Assembly (NCBI RefSeq): GCF_021739485.1
Contig: NZ_JAJFNK010000045.1
Span: 1-38,867, forward strand
Reading direction: 5' to 3'
Length of the DNA stretch: 38,867 bases
DNA from: Alicyclobacillus tolerans
GTDB lineage: Bacteria > Bacillota > Bacilli > Alicyclobacillales > Alicyclobacillaceae
Made by a program: the position numbers and the translations under genes. The notes under the pieces are model-generated. The model was not told where the DNA came from and ran no database searches. It was given only the letters and a program-made list of their open reading frames with translations. Shown piece after piece: positions 6,605-14,884 of the stretch (within the stretch, counting starts at the first letter, position 1; each line of letters opens with the position of its first letter).

Positions 6605-8278
6605 ATGATGACGGGAAACTTTTCTGTACTAAATCGATCGAATATCGTCTCTAGACTCCAATCCGAGGTATTGGATGTTTTGGTTATTGGAGGCGGCGTG
6701 ACTGGCGCTGGGATTCTGCTCGACGCCCAAACCCGCGGCATGAAAGCGGGTCTCGTGGAGATGCAGGATTTTGCCGCCGGAACCTCAAGTCGTTCGACAA
6801 AACTCGTTCACGGCGGTCTGCGCTATCTCAAACAATTTGAAGTCGAGCTTGTGGCTGAGGTCGGACAGGAACGAGCCATTGTGTATGAAAATGCGCCTCA
6901 TGTCACGACTCCGTTGTGGATGCTGCTCCCAATTGTCAAAAAAGGTACGTTCGGGATGTTCATGAGTTCCGTCGGACTGTACATGTACGACCGTTTAGCG
7001 GCTGTCAAGGACAGCGAGCGGCGTACGATGCTGTCGCGGGACGAGGCTTTGGCCACTGAGCCGCTGTTCCGCAGCGATGATTTGCGGGGAGCGGGAAAGT
7101 ACGTGGAGTACAGGACTGACGACGCGCGTTTGACGCTGGAGATTCTAAAAGAAGCGGTCGATCGCGGCGCTATTGCCGTCAATTACACCCGCGTCAACGA
7201 ACTCATTTACGACAACGGGATGGTGACGGGTGCAAAGGCAGTGGACCTCGTCAGTGGGGAAACCTTTGCCATCAAAGCCCGCAAGGTCATTAACGCCACC
7301 GGTCCATGGGTCGACGAGCTTCGAGCCAAAGACAAGTCGAAAAACGGCAAATCCTTGCATTTGACGAAAGGCGTTCACATCGTGATTGACCAGTCGCGGT
7401 TCGCGCTTCACAATCCGGTTTACTTTGACGTTCCGGACGGCCGGATGGTTTTTGCCATTCCACGAGAAGGCAAAGTCTATGTTGGGACGACGGATACGAA
7501 CTACCACGGGGACCCCAAAACCTTGAGAACGACGCAACGGGATCGCGATTATTTAATCGACTGTGTCAATCACATGTTCCCCACAGTCCAACTGACGCCA
7601 GATGACGTGGAATCCTTCTGGGCCGGAGTGAGACCGTTGATTCACGAGGACGGAAAAGCACCGTCCGAGATCTCCCGCCGCGACGAGGTGTTTGTGTCCA
7701 AAAGCGGCCTCATCACCATTGCTGGCGGCAAACTGACCGGTTACCGCAAGATGGCGGATAAAGTTGCATCGTTGGTCGCCGCTGAACTGTCAAAGGAAAC
7801 TGGCTCCTCCTATCCGGATTGCTTGACCGAACACATTGAATTGTCCGGGGGTAAATTTGGAGGTTCTGAGCAGATGCCCGCTTATATGGCCGAGCAGATT
7901 CGCGAAGGCCTGGCATTGGGACTGACTGAGGAGGAGGCATCCCGGTTAGTCCATCGCTATGGTACCAATATCGCAACTCTTTACCAACTCTTGCGAAACA
8001 CTCCTGCCGATGCTCGGCCTGCAGACCTTTCTCTGGAAGTCTACGGAGCGCTCTTGTACGGAATCGAACACGAAATGGTGGTAACACCCTCTGATTTCTT
8101 CATCCGTCGCACGGGGGCGATGTTCTTTCACGTAGCTTGGGTGAGACAATGGAAGGATGCCGTTGTCAACCATATGAGCAAAGTCTTTAACTGGTCTCCA
8201 GAACAAAGTGCGCAACATATGCAAAATCTAGAGGCTGACCTGGTCGTCGCCACCGAAGTGGTCACAGATGGACAATAA
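6605..8278 (+). CDS. glpD: Aerobic glycerol-3-phosphate dehydrogenase
   Basis: A 557 aa peripheral membrane flavoenzyme oxidising sn-glycerol-3-phosphate to dihydroxyacetone phosphate and passing electrons to menaquinone. The N-terminal FAD fold is clear: VLVIGGGVTGAG at about 25-36, then TSSRSTKLVHGGLRYL, the standard family signature. The C-terminal alpha-helical domain is also present, so it is full length. Start ATG at 6605 after AAGGAGTG; a second ATG follows at once. It stands alone behind its own leader terminator, about 180 bases after glpK. Electrons from this enzyme can feed the quinol and oxidase systems encoded elsewhere in the window. Confidence 0.96.
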   Translation: MMTGNFSVLNRSNIVSRLQSEVLDVLVIGGGVTGAGILLDAQTRGMKAGLVEMQDFAAGTSSRSTKLVHGGLRYLKQFEVELVAEVGQERAIVYENAPHVTTPLWMLLPIVKKGTFGMFMSSVGLYMYDRLAAVKDSERRTMLSRDEALATEPLFRSDDLRGAGKYVEYRTDDARLTLEILKEAVDRGAIAVNYTRVNELIYDNGMVTGAKAVDLVSGETFAIKARKVINATGPWVDELRAKDKSKNGKSLHLTKGVHIVIDQSRFALHNPVYFDVPDGRMVFAIPREGKVYVGTTDTNYHGDPKTLRTTQRDRDYLIDCVNHMFPTVQLTPDDVESFWAGVRPLIHEDGKAPSEISRRDEVFVSKSGLITIAGGKLTGYRKMADKVASLVAAELSKETGSSYPDCLTEHIELSGGKFGGSEQMPAYMAEQIREGLALGLTEEEASRLVHRYGTNIATLYQLLRNTPADARPADLSLEVYGALLYGIEHEMVVTPSDFFIRRTGAMFFHVAWVRQWKDAVVNHMSKVFNWSPEQSAQHMQNLEADLVVATEVVTDGQ

Positions 8279-8279
8279 G

Positions 8280-8298
8280 ACGGCTCTCGAGAGGCCGT
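8280..8298 (+). terminator. Short hairpin after glpD
   Basis: ACGGC/GCCGT with TCTC/GAGA inside and one bulged G, directly after the glpD stop and followed by a short TTTA. It is a weak terminator at best. Confidence 0.4.
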
Positions 8299-8407
8299 TT
8301 AGATGTGTTGGAGGACCCGGATTGGTTTTTTCACGAGAAACCGCCAATGACACTGAATTCAACATGAAATTGCACTGACGGGTTACAATGGATAGGAGGC
8401 GAACGGT

Positions 8408-8947
8408 GTGAGTGAGGAACGTAAACATTTCACACAAGAGCAGACACGCGGTGTTGAAGCACCCACTAACGAACAGCGGGCGGACCAAAACGGCGAACAT
8501 GGAATTCAACGTGCTGACCCGCTCGAGCATCTTTTAGAAACCGTTGCAGGCAAAGAAAAGGCACTGGAACAATTGCTAAATCTGGTCCAAACCCTTGACG
8601 AAAAAGGTTTTCTACGGACAATTGGGTATTTCGCGAGTGATTTCGAGGACCTTGTGGATGCGGGAATTGGAAAACTCATTACGCCTCAAGCTTTTAAATT
8701 GCTATCGGTTGGAACAACACTGAAGGAAGCCGCTGGAGCCATTGATGCAGCGCCGCTGCCTGACATCGCCAAGGCTTTGAACCAATTCGTGCAAGGTGCA
8801 ACGCAGGCCCAACCCACCATACGGGTTCAAGGATTAATGGACGTACTGAAGGTCATTAAGGATCCGGACATTCAATTCGCTCTGTCCGCCATTTTCAGCG
8901 GTCTTAAGTCAATGGGAAAAGCCATTCGGACGACAGACGCCGGCTGA
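8408..8947 (+). CDS. DUF1641 family protein in the glycerol cluster
   Basis: A 179 aa soluble helical protein. After a hydrophilic N-terminal stretch of about 40 residues it has the DUF1641-type arrangement of amphipathic helices, including LLNLVQTLDEKGFL and LMDVLKVIKDPDIQFAL. GTG start at 8408 with AGGAGG eight bases upstream. The family's role is not established; in other bacilli members lie beside formate dehydrogenase genes. Here it lies between glpD and glpP. A second DUF1641-like gene is at 26743-27258. Family assignment rests on pattern recognition only. Confidence 0.7.
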   Translation: MSEERKHFTQEQTRGVEAPTNEQRADQNGEHGIQRADPLEHLLETVAGKEKALEQLLNLVQTLDEKGFLRTIGYFASDFEDLVDAGIGKLITPQAFKLLSVGTTLKEAAGAIDAAPLPDIAKALNQFVQGATQAQPTIRVQGLMDVLKVIKDPDIQFALSAIFSGLKSMGKAIRTTDAG

Positions 8948-8994
8948 TGCGAGTGATTTTGCAACCTTACGCAAGGGTTAGTGCGTGTCATTCA

Positions 8995-9028
8995 ATGTAA
9001 GGCGGCAGGCTAACTTGCTGCCTTACAT
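8995..9028. repeat. Perfect 15-bp hairpin upstream of glpP
   Basis: ATGTAAGG-CGGCAGG pairs with CTTGCTG-CCTTACAT around a CTAA loop; every position pairs if G-T is allowed. No T-run follows on either strand. It may end the DUF1641 transcript, or be a regulatory structure in the glpP leader. Confidence 0.6.
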
Positions 9029-9093
9029 GGTACCAACAAAAGGCAAAACACAGTCCTCCACACCTGCGTAACTATACCTTCCTTTGAAGAGAG

Positions 9094-9666
9094 GTGAACT
9101 CCCTGGCAACGCTCAGACAACGCATTATCCCAGCCGCCAGAAGCATTAAGGACATCGAAACTGCGGTGCACATGGGCTTTGAGTATCTCGTCATGCTGCA
9201 GATTCATCTCTCTCAGGTGAAGTACGTCACCCAGTTCGCGCATGAGCACAAGACCAAGATCTTTCTGCATGCGGATTTGATTCAAGGCTTACGCGCCGAC
9301 GAGTCAGGAGCGCAGTATCTTTGCCAAGATGTGAAACCAGATGGCCTGATTTCCACCCATGCCCATGTGGTATCCACCGCCATGAAGCGAGGAATCATAG
9401 GCGTTCAGCGCGTTTTCCTGTTAGACAGTCAGTCCTTGGAAACCACGTACCGCGTCGTGGACTCCGTTCACCCGGACTATTTAGAGGTTCTGCCTGGGCT
9501 TTTGACACCGGTGATTCGGGAGATTACCCAAAAAACCGGACTTCCTGTGCTTGCCGGGGGATTCCTGCGTTCAAAGGAAGATGTGAATCGTGCGATTGAG
9601 GCCGGAGCGGTCGCTGTTACAACTTCCGACCATACACTCTGGTCGCAAATGGGTCCCGGTCGTTAA
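9094..9666 (+). CDS. glpP: Glycerol uptake operon antiterminator GlpP
   Basis: A 190 aa RNA-binding regulator, full length for the family, folded as a TIM-type barrel. Family features are IIPAARSIKDIE near the start, FLHADLIQGL, DGLISTHAHV, QRVFLLDS and LPVLAGGFLR, then AVTTSDHTLW. In Bacillus subtilis it binds glycerol-3-phosphate and prevents termination in glp leaders; both glpF and glpD here have such leaders. The listed start is a GTG at 9094, but the ribosome site AGAGAGGTGA overlaps it. That site would better serve the in-frame CTG at 9103, so the exact start is uncertain. Confidence 0.92.
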   Translation: MNSLATLRQRIIPAARSIKDIETAVHMGFEYLVMLQIHLSQVKYVTQFAHEHKTKIFLHADLIQGLRADESGAQYLCQDVKPDGLISTHAHVVSTAMKRGIIGVQRVFLLDSQSLETTYRVVDSVHPDYLEVLPGLLTPVIREITQKTGLPVLAGGFLRSKEDVNRAIEAGAVAVTTSDHTLWSQMGPGR

Positions 9667-9716
9667 ACCGTCCAAATGTCGCCAGCCATGTACAAAAGCC
9701 GCTTCGACCCAGTTTC

Positions 9717-10427
9717 TTAGAGGTCTTCCACGACGATGTAGGCGGTTTGAATGGGGCCATGCACGCCAACCACAAGGTTCATCTCGATGTCCGCACTGTT
9801 GCTGGGTCCAGAAATGAAGTTGATACACCGCGGAATCCGTTCTCCTTGTTCAACTCGTTCGTGGATCCTGTCCACTCCCTGAGTCAAGCGCGGAACGATA
9901 GTGCTTTTCGGAATAATGGAGACATAACTTCTCGGCAACAAACTGACAGAACGACCAATACCTCCCTCACTGAAAAGCACCACTGTTCCAGATTCCGCGA
10001 GGGTGATTTCGCTAAAGGTAATTCCTACATCGGCTTTTTTCGCAAAATCCACATCCTTTTCTCTGTCCGAAACATCCCAGACCCGAACTTCAACCCCGAA
10101 GTTGCGTTGCGCGTCGAAAAGGTCGTTCAAGCCGTACCTTTTAAAGCGTTCGTCGTCCCCGACGATGACCCTTTTGGCGTGATAGGAGTCCAAAATGTCC
10201 ATTAAGGCGTCTGCCAGTTTCGCGCTTTGCACCTGTTCTACACGGGTATGGATGACGTCGCACTGCTTTATCAGCACTTCCACCAGTTCGTCAGAAGTGT
10301 ATCCTTTGAACACCTCGTACTGCGGCCCATAGTCCCATCTTGGCCTCGCAACGCCAGTCGTTCGCCGCTCTCGTCCGAGTTTTTTTGCAACAGTATCCAG
10401 GAACCGATCGCGCTGATAGACAGGCAT
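9717..10427 (-). CDS. lutC: L-lactate utilisation protein C
   Basis: A 236 aa LUD-domain protein, third part of the LutABC complex that oxidises L-lactate to pyruvate in the cytoplasm. The core reads DVGITFSEITLAESGT followed by LLPRSYVSIIPKS and a C-terminal FISGPSNSADIEMNLVVGVHGP, the usual LutC/YkgG pattern. The ATG at 10427 is preferred because the GGAGGAGTG site is well spaced for it. A GTG nine bases earlier overlaps the lutB stop (GTGA) and is possible. It is last in lutABC and converges with glpP without an obvious terminator between them. Confidence 0.93.
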   Translation of the reverse strand: MPVYQRDRFLDTVAKKLGRERRTTGVARPRWDYGPQYEVFKGYTSDELVEVLIKQCDVIHTRVEQVQSAKLADALMDILDSYHAKRVIVGDDERFKRYGLNDLFDAQRNFGVEVRVWDVSDREKDVDFAKKADVGITFSEITLAESGTVVLFSEGGIGRSVSLLPRSYVSIIPKSTIVPRLTQGVDRIHERVEQGERIPRCINFISGPSNSADIEMNLVVGVHGPIQTAYIVVEDL

Positions 10428-10432
10428 ACGCG

Positions 10433-11869
10433 TCACTCCTCCCCCTTGCCGTCATCCGCCTGACGCGCATGCATCCAAGCGTGAAAGGATTTGGGACTAG
10501 GTGGGGGAAAGTCCCGGATATCCGTCCATGGTTTAAGGGGACCGGGGCCGTTTTCGATGGTCTCGTCGTGCGTAAAAGGCTCGAGAAACACGGGCGCGAG
10601 GCGCGTCCCAAAATTGAACAAACGAGGCGACCTTGCGGCAATCTGAAAACTGCGCATGACAAAACGTTCAACCACCGGCGCCAGTTTTTCCTCCTCCACA
10701 ATTTTGCGGCGATGAGCAATCAGTAAGGGGTGCAACGGGATCCGCACAGGGCATGCCTCCGTACAAGCCCCACAGAGACTAGAGGCATACGGCAGTTCTT
10801 TATACTGCTCGTATCCAGCAAGCAGAGGCGTTAAGACCGCCCCGATGGGGCCTGGATAAATCGACCCGTAGGCGTGCCCGCCGATGTGCCGATAGACTGG
10901 ACACACGTTAATGCAAGCCGCACAACGAATGCAGTGGAGAACGCTTTGAAACTCAGTACCTAAGATATCCGACCGCCCATTATCCACAATGACAAGGTGA
11001 AACTCCTCCGGTCCGTCCGCATCCCCCTGTCCTTTAGGTCCGGTTAATCCGGTAATGTAACTGGTCAACCGCTGCCCAACCGCGCTGCGAGTCAAGAGGC
11101 TCACCACCACATCAAGCTCTTGCCAAGTGGGTACAATGCGCTCCATACCCATTACCGTGATCTGAGTCTTTGGCAGCGCTGTGGTCATGCGAACATTTCC
11201 TTCGTTGGCCACAATGACGATAGATCCCGATTCCGCCACCGCAAAGTTACAGCCCGTGATACCAACCTCCGCCTCTAAAAACTTTTGCCTCAAGTGCCCT
11301 CTTGCGAAGGCGGCCAGTTCTTCGGGTTGCGAGGTTCCTTCATAACCGAGCTTTTTATGAAACACGTCTCGGATTTGCTCTTTGTTTTTATGTAAAGATG
11401 GAACCACAATGTGAGAAGGGGCGTCCCAATCGTCTGTCTGTAAAATGAACTCGGCCAGGTCCGTTTCAAGTACGTCGCAGCCGATTTTCTCAAGAGCTTC
11501 GTTCAAACTGATTTCCTCAGTGACCATGGACTTGGATTTAACGATTTTTTGCGCGCCTTTTTTTTGCACGACGTCCGCGATGTAGTCGGTCGCCTCGGCT
11601 GCAGTTGCAGCAAAAAACACGGTGCCTCCAGCCTTGTCGACGTTATTGCTGAGCTCCTCAAGGTAGTAATCTAGGTTTTCTAGTGTATGCGCTCGAATCT
11701 GCTCACCAAGGTGCCGCCACTGCTCCCAGTTCCCGAGCCATTCTGCAGACTCAAGCCGCGAATGGCGGAGTCTGTCTTGTGCAGAGCTGACCGCATGGCG
11801 CATAAATGTGTTTTCGATGGCCTCGTCCACGCGTGTAAAAAACTTTTCTTCCCCAATCTGAATCGGCAT
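10433..11869 (-). CDS. lutB: L-lactate utilisation iron-sulfur protein B
   Basis: A 478 aa protein with an N-terminal LUD domain (ITGCNFAVAESGSIV in mid-protein) and a ferredoxin-like C-terminal part. Two cysteine clusters are visible: CIRCAACINVCP (C-x2-C-x2-C-x3-C) and CGACTEACP, suitable for two 4Fe-4S centres carrying electrons from lactate. Its length equals other LutB proteins. Start ATG at 11869 with GGGAGGTG about six bases upstream, just after the lutA stop. The frame extends to a GTG at 11878, but that would lie on the ribosome site. Operon order is lutA-lutB-lutC. Confidence 0.95.
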   Translation of the reverse strand: MPIQIGEEKFFTRVDEAIENTFMRHAVSSAQDRLRHSRLESAEWLGNWEQWRHLGEQIRAHTLENLDYYLEELSNNVDKAGGTVFFAATAAEATDYIADVVQKKGAQKIVKSKSMVTEEISLNEALEKIGCDVLETDLAEFILQTDDWDAPSHIVVPSLHKNKEQIRDVFHKKLGYEGTSQPEELAAFARGHLRQKFLEAEVGITGCNFAVAESGSIVIVANEGNVRMTTALPKTQITVMGMERIVPTWQELDVVVSLLTRSAVGQRLTSYITGLTGPKGQGDADGPEEFHLVIVDNGRSDILGTEFQSVLHCIRCAACINVCPVYRHIGGHAYGSIYPGPIGAVLTPLLAGYEQYKELPYASSLCGACTEACPVRIPLHPLLIAHRRKIVEEEKLAPVVERFVMRSFQIAARSPRLFNFGTRLAPVFLEPFTHDETIENGPGPLKPWTDIRDFPPPSPKSFHAWMHARQADDGKGEE

Positions 11870-11874
11870 ACCTG

Positions 11875-12696
11875 TCACCTCCCTGACTTTACTGTGCCTT
11901 CACGGAATACCTTGTCGCTATTCGTTGTAAGAGTTTCGGATAGCTCCCCTGACTGGTCTTTTCCGAAATGTTCCGCGTCACTGTTCAAAACCTCGGCAAT
12001 GTGCATGACCCTCATGGTATGGCCAAGGCGATTCATCCGGCCCCGAATGTTCATAAGGCAACTCACGTCGGCCCCAATCAACACGTCTGCGTGAGTCTGT
12101 TCAATGTATTTGACTTTCTCATCCACCATTTGCTCTGAAATGGGAACCATTTTGACCGAAAATGTTCCGCCGAAACCACAGCAGTCGTAACTGTGGCTGA
12201 GCGGTACAACCTCCAGCCCCTTGACGTGGCCCAGCAGTTTTTGCGGGGGCTCCTTGATGCCCAAAATGCGCGTCATGTGGCAAGAACGGTGCACGGTGGC
12301 CTTTCCGGGAAGCGATGCGCCAACGTCCTCCACCTTCAGCACATCCACCAGAAACTCCGTGAATTCGTACGTTTTTTCTGCCAAACTGCGTGCCTTTTCG
12401 CGCCAGGATGCATCCGCTTCGTCCTCAAACAAACCTTCGTATTCGTGAACCATGAGCGTACACGAACCGGATGGCGCGACGACATAATCGGCGTGTTCAA
12501 AAGTTTGGATCATGTGTTTTGCAACTTCTTTGGTTTCATGGTGGTACCCTGTGTTGTAAGCAGGTTGCCCACAACAGGTTTGAGCCGCAGGAAAGTCGAC
12601 CTCGCACCCCAATCTTTCAAGGACTTGTACGACAGACTTACCGACATCCGGGAAAAATATGTCGACGAGACAGGTGACAAACAATGAAACCTTCAC
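11875..12696 (-). CDS. lutA: L-lactate utilisation protein A (CCG-domain protein)
   Basis: A 273 aa protein with two CCG (cysteine-rich) domains like those of heterodisulfide reductase and glycolate oxidase GlcF. The motifs are CCGQPAYNTG near residue 45 and CCGFGGTFSVK near residue 175, each likely binding an iron-sulfur centre. It begins MKVSLFVTCLVD at a GTG with AAGGAGG six bases upstream; an upstream GTG in frame would place that ribosome site inside the gene. The C-terminal 35 residues or so after the conserved core are hydrophilic and look variable. It is the first gene of lutABC. No LutR-type regulator gene lies next to it. Confidence 0.94.
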   Translation of the reverse strand: MKVSLFVTCLVDIFFPDVGKSVVQVLERLGCEVDFPAAQTCCGQPAYNTGYHHETKEVAKHMIQTFEHADYVVAPSGSCTLMVHEYEGLFEDEADASWREKARSLAEKTYEFTEFLVDVLKVEDVGASLPGKATVHRSCHMTRILGIKEPPQKLLGHVKGLEVVPLSHSYDCCGFGGTFSVKMVPISEQMVDEKVKYIEQTHADVLIGADVSCLMNIRGRMNRLGHTMRVMHIAEVLNSDAEHFGKDQSGELSETLTTNSDKVFREGTVKSGR

Positions 12697-12712
12697 GGTC
12701 TTCCTCCTTACC

Positions 12713-12751
12713 ACAACCTTCTAACGTTCTTACTACAACCTTCTAACGTTC
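12713..12751 (-). repeat. 22-bp tandem duplication before lutA
   Basis: ACAACCTTCTAACGTTC occurs at 12713-12729 and again 22 bases later at 12735-12751. It abuts the lutA ribosome site and overlaps the end of the small frame at 12733-12915. It may affect lutA expression or be a simple duplication. Confidence 0.6.
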
Positions 12752-12915
12752 ATCGCAACTTCAGCATGGTTTTGCCCCCGAAGGAAGCCTCCCAACCCCA
12801 TCGTCTGAAGCTCGTTAGGTATTTTTTCTTTGAATATTTTCTCGTTGAGTACCTTCTCATTAGCCACCTTCTCATTAGGCCTCTTTAAAGTCGACCCTAT
12901 GTTCCCCCGTTTCAC
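12733..12915 (-). CDS. Possible 60 aa protein with NEK repeats, upstream of lutA
   Basis: A GTG at 12915 has GGAAGGGAG nine bases upstream and opens a frame of 60 codons ending 37 bases before lutA. The product begins MKRGNIGSTLKRP and contains PNEKVANEKVLNEKI, a short lysine-rich repeat encoded by duplicated AATGAGAAGGT-type DNA. The same frame stays open for much longer upstream, antisense to the DUF2512 gene, which weakens the case. I do not recognise it. Either a small basic protein or a lutA leader sequence. Confidence 0.25.
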   Translation of the reverse strand: MKRGNIGSTLKRPNEKVANEKVLNEKIFKEKIPNELQTMGLGGFLRGQNHAEVAMNVRRL

Positions 12916-13120
12916 ATCGGAATACTCCCTTCCAACCTCGCTGAGGGATTGATGCAAACCGGATAAAGGACAGCGCGGAGCGGCATAAATCTGTCGTCTA
13001 GGCGGCAAAAGGACAACCGCTTTTGGAGTGAAGTCAAGATGGCAAGCAGCTCCATTGACGTGCCTTGTATGGGTTTTCTCGTTTGGGGTGACACTTTGGA
13101 TGTTAAAGGAGGGTGATACA

Positions 13121-13504
13121 ATGTCCGTGCGTATTCGCTTGCCTTGGGCCGATTGGATTCTGAAATTTGTTTTGACGGGTGTAGTTCTGAGCATCTCCAA
13201 TGTGTTGTTCACACTGTACACACACTTCTGGGAGATCCTCCTGACGAGCCTTGCCGTTGCCTGCCTCGGAGTCCTTCTGGACTGGCTGGTACTTCCGAAC
13301 ATGGGGAGCTTTCCATCGCTGTACGTGGACAAGATGGGTTATCTTATCGTCATTAGTCTGCTTTCTCTGGGGCTCTCCGACAGTACCATTGTTCCATTTT
13401 ACGCTGCGGAACTCATCGCGATTCTCCTCGCCATTTTTGAGGAAGGGATGCACCGCATGGTACTACCGAGGAAAGACCGCTTGCCGGATGGTCATCTGGC
13501 TTAG
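13121..13504 (+). CDS. DUF2512 (YndM-like) membrane protein
   Basis: A 127 aa protein with four predicted helices, including WILKFVLTGVVLSISNVLF and MGYLIVISLLSLGL, plus the family-typical LLDWLVLPNMGS between helices 2 and 3. Start ATG at 13121 with AAAGGAGGGTG about seven bases upstream; an earlier in-frame ATG at 13028 lacks a site. DUF2512 proteins such as YndM occur widely in spore formers, with unknown function. The gene stands alone and converges with the YhcN-like gene, with only eleven bases between their stops. Confidence 0.75.
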   Translation: MSVRIRLPWADWILKFVLTGVVLSISNVLFTLYTHFWEILLTSLAVACLGVLLDWLVLPNMGSFPSLYVDKMGYLIVISLLSLGLSDSTIVPFYAAELIAILLAIFEEGMHRMVLPRKDRLPDGHLA

Positions 13505-13515
13505 TACAACGCGAT

Positions 13516-14031
13516 TCACTTTGCACCTGGGAACTCCCGCTCAATGTCAGACATGATGATGTCACTGCCGACTTTTAGGTGAGCCGCCCGGTCAGCGGCG
13601 TATCGGTAGAAGTGATTCACAAGCGTTGGGTCGGCGCTGACATAGACATGCGCCATCCTGGGGTCTTGCCGCATGAGCCACTGGCGGGCCTGGTTAATAA
13701 TGGTTCGGGAGTTGCGCGCACTACCCGTATCTACTCCGGCGTACAGCGTATCGTAACGTTGGATTACGATAGCGTGGTGTACGCCGGGGACTTGACGGGA
13801 AAGTGCCTTCGCCAAATTCGGAAGTGGCGTCATGTCCGTCGCTGTCACGGTGGAATCGTTGAGTCCTGCATTGTTATAAGTCGGCACATTTTTGTGATTG
13901 GCTCGGTCAATGTCGGGCACGAACGTAAATCCACTCACCCCGAGTAAAGTAGTCATCGCGATCGCGGTAAACGGTATTTTCGTTTGTCGAATCTGTATTT
14001 TTCTCCCATTCGGTGTTTTTTGCCACTTCAC
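13516..14031 (-). CDS. YhcN/YlaJ-like sporulation protein at the end of the oxidase operon
   Basis: A 171 aa protein with an N-terminal membrane anchor (about residues 17-38, PFTAIAMTTLLGVSGFTFVP) and no lipobox. The outer domain contains HHAIVIQRYDTLYAGVD and HVYVSADPTLVNHFYRYA, the pattern of YhcN/YlaJ spore-membrane proteins, ending in REFPGAK. The GTG start at 14031 is set by TGAGGTGA six bases upstream. It lies eleven bases after the 62 aa membrane protein and so looks co-transcribed with the cytochrome oxidase genes, an odd place for a spore protein. Family call is moderate. Confidence 0.65.
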   Translation of the reverse strand: MKWQKTPNGRKIQIRQTKIPFTAIAMTTLLGVSGFTFVPDIDRANHKNVPTYNNAGLNDSTVTATDMTPLPNLAKALSRQVPGVHHAIVIQRYDTLYAGVDTGSARNSRTIINQARQWLMRQDPRMAHVYVSADPTLVNHFYRYAADRAAHLKVGSDIIMSDIEREFPGAK

Positions 14032-14041
14032 GCGATTCACC

Positions 14042-14230
14042 TCATTTGTCGTCTTCTTCGTCCTTGGTTTGGAGGAAATCTCGATCAACCCCTGTTGCGA
14101 CTGCATACAACAGCCACAAGAACAAGGACATGATACCTAGCTGGAACAGCCACCAAACCATGTCCCAGCCATTTGGCATCCCTGCGCTGTAAGGGATGTA
14201 GAAAGGAGCTGTGGGCCAAAATCCGTTCAT
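14042..14230 (-). CDS. 62 aa membrane protein following oxidase subunit III
   Basis: ATG at 14230 with GGAGGATGA seven bases upstream. The product has one helix (about 24-47, MVWWLFQLGIMSLFLWLLYA) preceded by an aromatic N-terminal stretch and followed by an acidic tail ending DEEDDK. By size and position it could be a fourth small subunit of the oxidase (subunit IV-like) or an assembly peptide. There is no clear family match. Confidence 0.65.
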   Translation of the reverse strand: MNGFWPTAPFYIPYSAGMPNGWDMVWWLFQLGIMSLFLWLLYAVATGVDRDFLQTKDEEDDK

Positions 14231-14272
14231 CGTTCATCCTCCTAATCTCACAGCAGCAATGACAAGTACAAA

Positions 14273-14884
14273 TTAGATGAGATACAAATCCACGTACAGT
14301 GCAAACCACGCGAGAGCGTTAAACGTCCAAACAACGGCTGCAGACTCGGGTCCGAAGGATATACGGGGACCTGCAAGTCCAGCACCAGCCCGAAATACAA
14401 CACCGAGGACCACAATGGTTGCGATGATGGTATAGAAAGCTGCTACACCTAAACAAACCACATAAATTTCCCCGTAGTGGCTGAGGACGTCAAACGGGTG
14501 AACCCAGAGCGGAATCATCAAGGTGACGATGGCCGCGATGCCGAGCACCACGCTTGGGACGAAGAACAACTGCAGTCCACTTGTATTCCCTGTTCGGTTC
14601 GCTTGCACACCAAGCCAAGCCAACAAGATGCCGACTGCGAGAAAGAGGGTCGGCCACAAGCCCGTCCACGGATTCATCTCCGGTGGTATATAGCTTCCCG
14701 CCATCATCCAACGAACATTCACGAGAACAAAATAGGGAATGGCTTGTGAGATTACGAACAGTACTAATCCAAAACGTCCGAGCCGTAGTTGTCTCGGAGT
14801 CAGCCCAGTCACCGCTGCGTGACGAATGACGGTCCATGGTTCAGCGCGCACGGCCTTTCTGCTCGTCGAGAAATTCCGGTCCAT
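14273..14884 (-). CDS. ctaE: Cytochrome c oxidase subunit III-like
   Basis: A 203 aa protein with about five hydrophobic helices in the place of subunit III. It starts at the ATG sharing one base with the subunit I stop (TGATG), with GGAGGTG seven bases upstream, so it is translationally coupled. Helices include FGLVLFVISQAIPYFVLVN and YGEIYVVCLGVAAFYTIIA. The sequence is divergent from standard subunit III, so the call relies on topology and the ctaC-ctaD-ctaE order. Confidence 0.75.
   Translation of the reverse strand: MDRNFSTSRKAVRAEPWTVIRHAAVTGLTPRQLRLGRFGLVLFVISQAIPYFVLVNVRWMMAGSYIPPEMNPWTGLWPTLFLAVGILLAWLGVQANRTGNTSGLQLFFVPSVVLGIAAIVTLMIPLWVHPFDVLSHYGEIYVVCLGVAAFYTIIATIVVLGVVFRAGAGLAGPRISFGPESAAVVWTFNALAWFALYVDLYLI

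Noticed and set aside
12916..13332. Upstream extension of the minus-strand frame that ends at 12733
   Set aside because: It runs antisense through the well-supported DUF2512 gene and is very basic. Only the 3' part after the GTG at 12915 has a plausible ribosome site.
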